Assembly (NCBI RefSeq): GCF_018294505.1
Contig: NC_057796.1
Coordinates: 187,264,270 to 187,328,269 of the forward strand
Source: Triticum aestivum
Lineage: Eukaryota; Streptophyta; Magnoliopsida; Poales; Poaceae
Direction: 5' to 3'
Length of the DNA stretch: 64,000 bases
The first letter of the stretch is position 1, and every line of letters starts with the position of its first letter. Position numbers and translations under genes: made by a program. This document shows, one piece after another, positions 58,485 to 64,000 of this stretch. The notes below the pieces were generated by a model. The model was not told the DNA's origin. It did no database searches and was given only the letters and a program-made list of their open reading frames with translations.

Positions 58485-59697
58485 AGGTCTATGCGTAGAT
58501 GTTATATGCATGAGTAGAACACAATGAGTTGTGGGCGATGATAGTCATACTGCTTACCATCATGTCTTACTTTGATTCGACGGTATTGTTGGATGAAGCG
58601 GCCCAGACCGACATTACATGACCGCGTTCATGAGACTGGTTCTACCGACGTGCTTCGCACACATGTGGCTAGTGGGTGTCTGTTTCTCCAGCTTTAGTTG
58701 AATCGAGTTTGACTATGCCCGGTCCTTGTTGAAGGTTAAAACAACACACTTGACGAAAAATCGTTATGGTTTTGATGCGTAGGTAAGAACGGTTCTTGCT
58801 AGAAGCTTGTAGCAGCCATGTAAAACTTGCAACAACAAAGTAGAGGATGTCTAACTTGTTTTTGCAGGGCTTGCTGTGATGTGATATGGTCAAGACGTGA
58901 TGATATATAAATTGTTGTATGAGATGATCATGTTTTGTAAAAGTTATCGGCAACTAGCAGGAGCCTTATGGTTGTCGCTTTATTGTATGAAATGCAATCG
59001 CCATGCAATTGCTTTACTTTATCACTAAGCGGTAGCGATAGTCATAGAAGAAATAGTTGGCGAGATGACAACGATGCTTCGATGGAGATCAAGGTGTCAA
59101 GCCAGTGACGATGGTGATCATGACGGTGCTTTGGAAATGGAGATCAAAGGCACAAGATGATGATGGCCATACCATATCACTTATTTGATTGCATGTGATG
59201 TTTATCCTTTATGCATCTTATTTTGCTTAGTACAGCGGTAGCATTATAAGATGATCTCTCACTAAATTTCAAGGTATAAGTGTTCTCCCTAAGTATGCAC
59301 CGTTGCTACAGTTCGTCGTGCCGAGACACCACTTGATGATCGGGTGTGATAAGCTCTACGTTCACATACAACACGCCAGTTTTGCACACGCAGAATACTC
59401 GGGTTAAACTTGACGAGCTTAGCATATGCAGATATGGCCTCGGAACACTGAGACCGAAAGGTCGAGCGTGAATCATATAGTAGATATGATCAACATAGTG
59501 ATGTTCACCATTGAAAACTACTCCATCTCACATGATGATCAGACATGGTTTAGTTGATATGGATCACGTGATCACTTAGATGATTAGAGGGATGTCTATC
59601 TAAGTAGGAGTTCTTAAGTAATATGATTAATTGAACTTTAATTTATCATGAACTTAGTACCTAATAGTATTTTGCATGTCTATGTTGTTGTAGATCA

Positions 59698-62600
59698 ATG
59701 GCCCGTGCTACTGTTCCTTTGAATTTTAATGCGTTCCTAGAGAAAGCTAAGTTGAAAGATGATGGTAGCAACTACACGGACTGGGTCCGTAACTTGAGGG
59801 TTATCCTCATTGCTGCACAGAAGAATTACGTCCTGGAAGCACCGCTAGGTGCAAGACCCGCTGCAGGAGCAACGTCAGACGTTATGAACGCCTGGCAGAG
59901 CAAAGCTGATGACTACTCGATAGTTCAGTGTGCCATGCTTTACGGCTTAGAACCGGGACTTCAACGACATTTTGAACGTCATGGAGCATATGAGATGTTC
60001 CAGGAGTTGAAGTTAATATTTCAAGCAAATGCCCGGATTGAGAGATATGAAGTCTCCAATAAGTTCTACAGCTGCAAAATGGAGGAGAATAGTTCTGTTA
60101 GTGAACATGTACTCAGAATGTCTGGGTACCACAATCACTTGACTCAGCTGGGAGTTAATCTTCCGGTTGATAGTGTCATTGACAGAGTTCTTCAATCACT
60201 GCCACCAAGCTACAAAACCTTCGTGATGAACTATAATATGCAAGGGATGGATAAGACAATTCCCGAGCTCTTCGCGATGCTAAAGGCTGCGGAGCTAGAA
60301 ATCAAGAAGGAGCATCAAGTGTTGATGGTTAACAAAACCACTAGTTTCAAGAAAAGGGGTAAGTGGAAGAAGGGGAACTTCAAGAAGAACGGCAAGCAAG
60401 TTGCTGCTCAAGTGAAGAAGCCCAAGTCTGAACCTAAGCCTGAGACTGAGTGTTTCTACTGCAAAGGGACTGGTCACTGGAAGCGGAACTGCCGCAAGTA
60501 TTTGGTGGATAAGAAGGATGGCAAAGTGAAAGGTATATTTGATATACATGTTATTGATGTGTACCTTACTAATGCTCGTAGTAGCGCCTGGGTATTTGAT
60601 ACTGGTTCTGTTGCTCATATTTGCAACTCGAAATAGGGGCTACGGATTAAACGAAGATTGGCTAAGGACGAGGTGACGATGCGCGTGGGAAATGGTTCCA
60701 AAGTGGATGTGATCGCCGTCGGCACGCTGCCTCTACATCTACCTTCGGGATTAGTTTTAGACCTGAATAATTGTTATTTGGTGCCAGCGTTAAGCATGAA
60801 CATTATATCTGGATCTTGCTTGATGCGAGACAGTTATTCATTTAAATCAGAGAAAAATGGTTGTTCTATTTATATGAGTAATATCTTTTATGGTCATGCA
60901 CCCTTGATGAGTGGTCTATTTTTATTGAATCTCGATAGTAGTGATACACATATTCATAGTATTGAAGCCAAAAGATATAAGTTTAATAATGATAGTGCAA
61001 CTTATTTGTGGCCCTGCCGTTTAGGTCATATTGGTATAAAGCGCATGAAGAAACTCCATGCTGATGGGATTTTGGAATCACTTGATTATGAATCACTTGA
61101 TGATTGCGAACCATGCCACATGGGCAAGATGACTAAGGCTCCGTTCTCCGGAACAATGGAGCGAGCAACAGACTTAGTGGAAATAATACATACTGATCTA
61201 TGCGGTCCGATGAGTGTTGAGGCTCGCGGCGGGTATCATTATTTTCTGACATTCACAGATGATTTGAGAAGATATGGGTATATCTACTTGATGAAACATA
61301 AGTCTGAAACATTCGAAAAGTTCAAAGAATTTCAGAGTGAAGTGGAAAATCATCGTAACAAGAAAAATAAAGTTTCTACGATCTGATCGTGGAGGTGAAT
61401 ATTTTAGTTACGAGTTTGGTCTTCATTTGAAACAATGTGGAATAGTTTCGCAACTCACACCACCTGGAACACCACAGCGTAATGGTGTGTCCGAACGTCG
61501 TAATCGTACTTTATTAGATATGGTGCGATCTATGATGTCTCCTACTGATTTAACGCTATCGTTTTGGGGTTATGATTTAGAGACGGCTGCATTCACGTTA
61601 AATAGGGCACCATCTAAATCCGTTGAGACGACACCATATGAACTGTGGTTTGGCAGGAAACCCAAGTTGTCGCTTCTTAAAGTTTGGGGCTGCGATGCTT
61701 ATGTGAAAAAGCTTCAACCTGATAAGCTCGAACCCAAATCGGAGAAATGTGTCTTCATAGGATACCCAAAGGAGACTTTTGGGTACACCTTCTATCACAG
61801 ATCCGAAGGCAAGATATTCGTTGCTAAGAATGGATCCTTTCTAGAGAAGGAGTTTCTCTCAAAAGAAGTGAGTGGGAGGAAAGTAGAACTTGATGAGGTA
61901 ATTGTACCTGCTCCCTTATTGGAAAGTAGTTCATCACAGAAATCAATTCCAGTGATTCCTACACCAATTAGTGAGGAAGCTAATGATGATGATCATGAAG
62001 CTTCTGATCAAGTTACTACCGAACCTCGTAGGTCAACCAGAGTAAGATCCGCACCAGAGTGTTATGGTAATCCTGTTCTGGAGATCATGTTACTTGACCA
62101 TGACGAACCTACGAACTATGAGGAAGCGATGATGAGCCCAGTTTCCGCAAAATGGCTTGAGGCCATGAAATCTGAGATGGGATCCATGTATGAGAACAAA
62201 GTGTGGACTTTGGTTGACTTGCTCGATGATCGGCAAGCCATAGAGAATAAATGGATCTTCAAGAAGAAGACTGACACTAACGCTAATGTTACTGTATACA
62301 AAGCTCGACTTGTTGCAAAAGGTTTTCGACAAGTTCAAGGAGTTGACTACGATGAGACCTTCTCACCCGTAGCGATGCTTAAGTCTGTCCGAATCATGTT
62401 AGCAATTGCCGCATTTTATGATTATGAAATTTGGCAAATGGATGTCAAAACTGCATTCCTTAATGGATATCTTAAAGAAGAGTTGTATATGATGCAACCA
62501 GAAGGTTTTGTCGATCCAAAAGGTGTTAACAAAGTGTGCAAGCTCCAGCGATCCATTTATGGACTGGTGCAAGCCTCTCGGAGTTGGAATATATGCTTTG

Positions 62601-63679
62601 ATAGTGTGATCAAAGCATATGGTTTTATACAGACTTTTGGAGAAGCCTGTATTTACAATAAAGTGAGTGGGAGCTGTGTAGCATTTCTGATATTATATGT
62701 GGATGACATATTGTTGATCAGAAATGATACGGAATTTCTGGATAGCATCAAAGGATACTTGAATAAGAATTTTTCAATGAAAGACCTCGGTGAAGCTGCT
62801 TATATATTGGGCATCAAGATCTATAGAGATAGATCAAGACGCTTAATTGGACTTTCACAAAGCACATACCTTGATAAAATTTTGAAGAAGTTCAAAATGG
62901 ATCAAGCAAAGAAAGGGTTCTTGCCTATGTTACAAGGTGTGAAGTTGAGTCAGACTCAATGCCTGACCACTGCAGAAGATAGAGAGAAAATTGAAGTCAT
63001 TCCCTATGCTTCAGCCATAGGTTCTATCATGTATGCAATGCTGTGTACCTGACCTAATGTGTGCCTTGATATTAGTTTAGAAGGGAGTTACCAAAGTAAT
63101 CAAGTAGTGGATCACTGGATAGCGGTCAAGAACATCCTGAAATACTTGAAAAGGACTAAGGATATGTTTCTCGTTTATTGAGGTGACAAAGAGCTCGTCG
63201 TAAATGGTTACGTCGATGCAAGCTTTGACACTGATCTGAATGACTCTAAGTCACAAACTGGATACGTATTTATATTGAATGGTGGAGCTGTCAGTTGGTG
63301 CAGTTCTAAGCAAAGCGTCGTGGCGGGATCTACGTGTGAAGCGGAGTACATAGCTGCTTCTGAAGCAGCAAATGAAGGAGTCTGGATGAAGGAGTTCATA
63401 TCCGATCTAGGTGTCATACCTAGTGCATCGGGTCCAATGAAAATCTTTTGTGACAATACTGGTGCAATTGCCTTGGCAAAGGAATCCAGATTTCACAAGA
63501 GAACCAAGCACATCAAGAGACGCTTCAATTCCATCCGCGATCAAATCAAGGAGGGAGACATAGAGATTTGCAAAATACATACGGATCTGAATGTGGCAGA
63601 CCCGTTGACTAAGCCTCTCTCACGAGCAAAACATGATCAACACCAAGACTCCATGGGTGTTAGAATCATTACTATGTAA
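59698..63679 (+). pseudogene. Copia gag-pol polyprotein of element G, lightly broken
   Basis: The ATG at 59698 opens gag (MARATVPLNFNAFLEKAKL). The CCHC zinc knuckle CFYCKGTGHWKRNC is near codon 252 and the aspartic protease site VFDTGS near codon 300. An in-frame TAG lies at 60634-60636. The same frame continues through the integrase zinc region (CRLGHIGIKRMKKLH, CEPC) and core start (HTDLCGP). A one-base gain in an A-run near 61370 shifts to the frame at 61337-63052, which holds SDRGGEY, reverse transcriptase (MDVKTAFLNG) and the catalytic LYVDDILL near 62700. TGA codons at 63050-63052 and about 63180 precede an RNase H with its D, E, D residues (YVDASF, EAEYIA, FCDNTG) ending at 63679. Ancestrally one polyprotein of about 1,320 codons, normal for Copia. 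It is not translatable as is. Confidence 0.93.
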
Positions 63680-63712
63680 TCTAGATTATTGACTCTAGTG
63701 CAAGTGGGAGAC

Positions 63713-63957
63713 TGAAGGAAATATGACCTAGAGGCAATAATAAAGTTGTTATTTATATTTCCTTATATCATGATAAATGTCTATTATTCATGCTAGAATT
63801 GTATTAACCGGAAACTTAGTACATGTGTGAATACATAGACAAACAGAGTGTCCCTAGTATGCCTCTACTTGACTAGCTCGTTAATCAAAGATGGTTAAGT
63901 TTCCTAGCCATAGACATGTGTTGTCATTTGATGAACGGGATCACATCATTAGAGAAT
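63713..63957 (+). repeat. truncated 3' LTR of element G
   Basis: It matches the first 245 bases of the 5' LTR and breaks off after AGAGAAT. The next sequence belongs to an F-type LTR. The break has two bases of microhomology (AT), suggesting end joining after a deletion. Confidence 0.88.
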
Positions 63958-64000
63958 AACCGCGGGCATGACTCTCAAAAGGTTAATCCCTGTAGGGGGG
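63958..64000 (-). repeat. F-type LTR fragment at the right edge
   Basis: AACCGCGGGCATGACTCTC... matches 49009-49051 (and the equivalent part of the right F LTR near 56483). As that part is already present left of G, this is an additional copy and not the continuation of the interrupted LTR. Confidence 0.75.

Larger units (their letters stand above)
56979..63957 (+). mobile_element. Copia LTR retrotransposon G (Angela/BARE/WIS type), best preserved copy
   Basis: The 5' LTR (56979-58470) starts TGAAGGAAATATG and ends TTTCCCAATA. A canonical primer-binding site, gag-pol, the polypurine tract CAAGTGGGAGAC (63701-63712) and the start of the 3' LTR (63713-63957) follow in order. It sits in the F LTR directly after AAATC (56974-56978). 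The right target duplication cannot be checked because the 3' LTR is truncated. Only a few lesions interrupt the coding region, unlike A and B. Confidence 0.94.

Overview
The window is plant nuclear DNA, almost certainly from a Triticeae grass (wheat, Aegilops, barley or rye group). The evidence is three Angela/BARE/WIS-type Copia retrotransposons, a Stowaway MITE, a CACTA transposon, Triticeae-style Gypsy LTRs (including one of the TGATACGTCTC group with its AAGCTTGGGGATGC polypurine tract) and a grass RABA4-type GTPase gene. Only one gene looks intact. The rest is a gene-poor, heavily nested transposon landscape.

Layout. 1-2.8 kb: a possible first exon of a minus-strand gene at the left edge, then a decayed F-box/DUF295 gene with a 139-bp tandem duplication. 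3.4-3.8 kb: a long imperfect foldback. 4.2-8.9 kb: a two-exon RABA4-like Rab GTPase gene whose 4-kb intron starts with GC instead of GT and carries a Stowaway MITE. 9.26-11.02 kb: a GC-rich retroposed element on the minus strand with a 12-bp target duplication. 11.5-20.6 kb: complete Copia element A (minus strand, TSD ACCCC), with a 3' LINE-like fragment inserted in its reverse transcriptase. 20.8-21.2 kb: an LTR fragment. 21.2-36.7 kb: Gypsy-type element C (plus strand, TSD GTGGT). It has no recognisable pol but carries an antisense, intron-containing gene of the 'putative gypsy type transposon' (PF04195-like) kind. That gene is split by complete Copia element B (25.6-34.1 kb, minus strand, TSD GGGGG).

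37.1-39.7 kb: remnant of an LTR element (D). 40.0-44.7 kb: a CACTA element with a broken TNP2-type transposase; only its right terminus is recognised. 44.7-46.1 kb: gene-like fragments and a Gypsy LTR piece. 46.1-48.3 kb: the 3' end of a Gypsy polyprotein, an LTR and a primer-binding site (E), with a cluster of CGGACGTCCG-like palindromic repeats. 48.3-57.0 kb: a non-autonomous element (F, minus strand) with an LTR of about 5 kb. 57.0-63.96 kb: the best preserved Copia element, G (plus strand). It has two gag-pol reading-frame blocks broken by a few stops and one frameshift, and it is inserted in the F 5' LTR. Its own 3' LTR is cut and fused to another F-type LTR piece at the right edge.

How the parts relate. 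The nesting gives a relative order of events: B is younger than C, C is younger than the LTR fragment it splits, the LINE is younger than A, and G is younger than F. A and B share the same inactivating changes (protease DTG to DTS, a missing YVDD block and a deletion through RNase H), so they look like members of a defective subfamily moved in trans. G keeps these functions in recognisable form. All calls come from reading the sequence; no database search was run.
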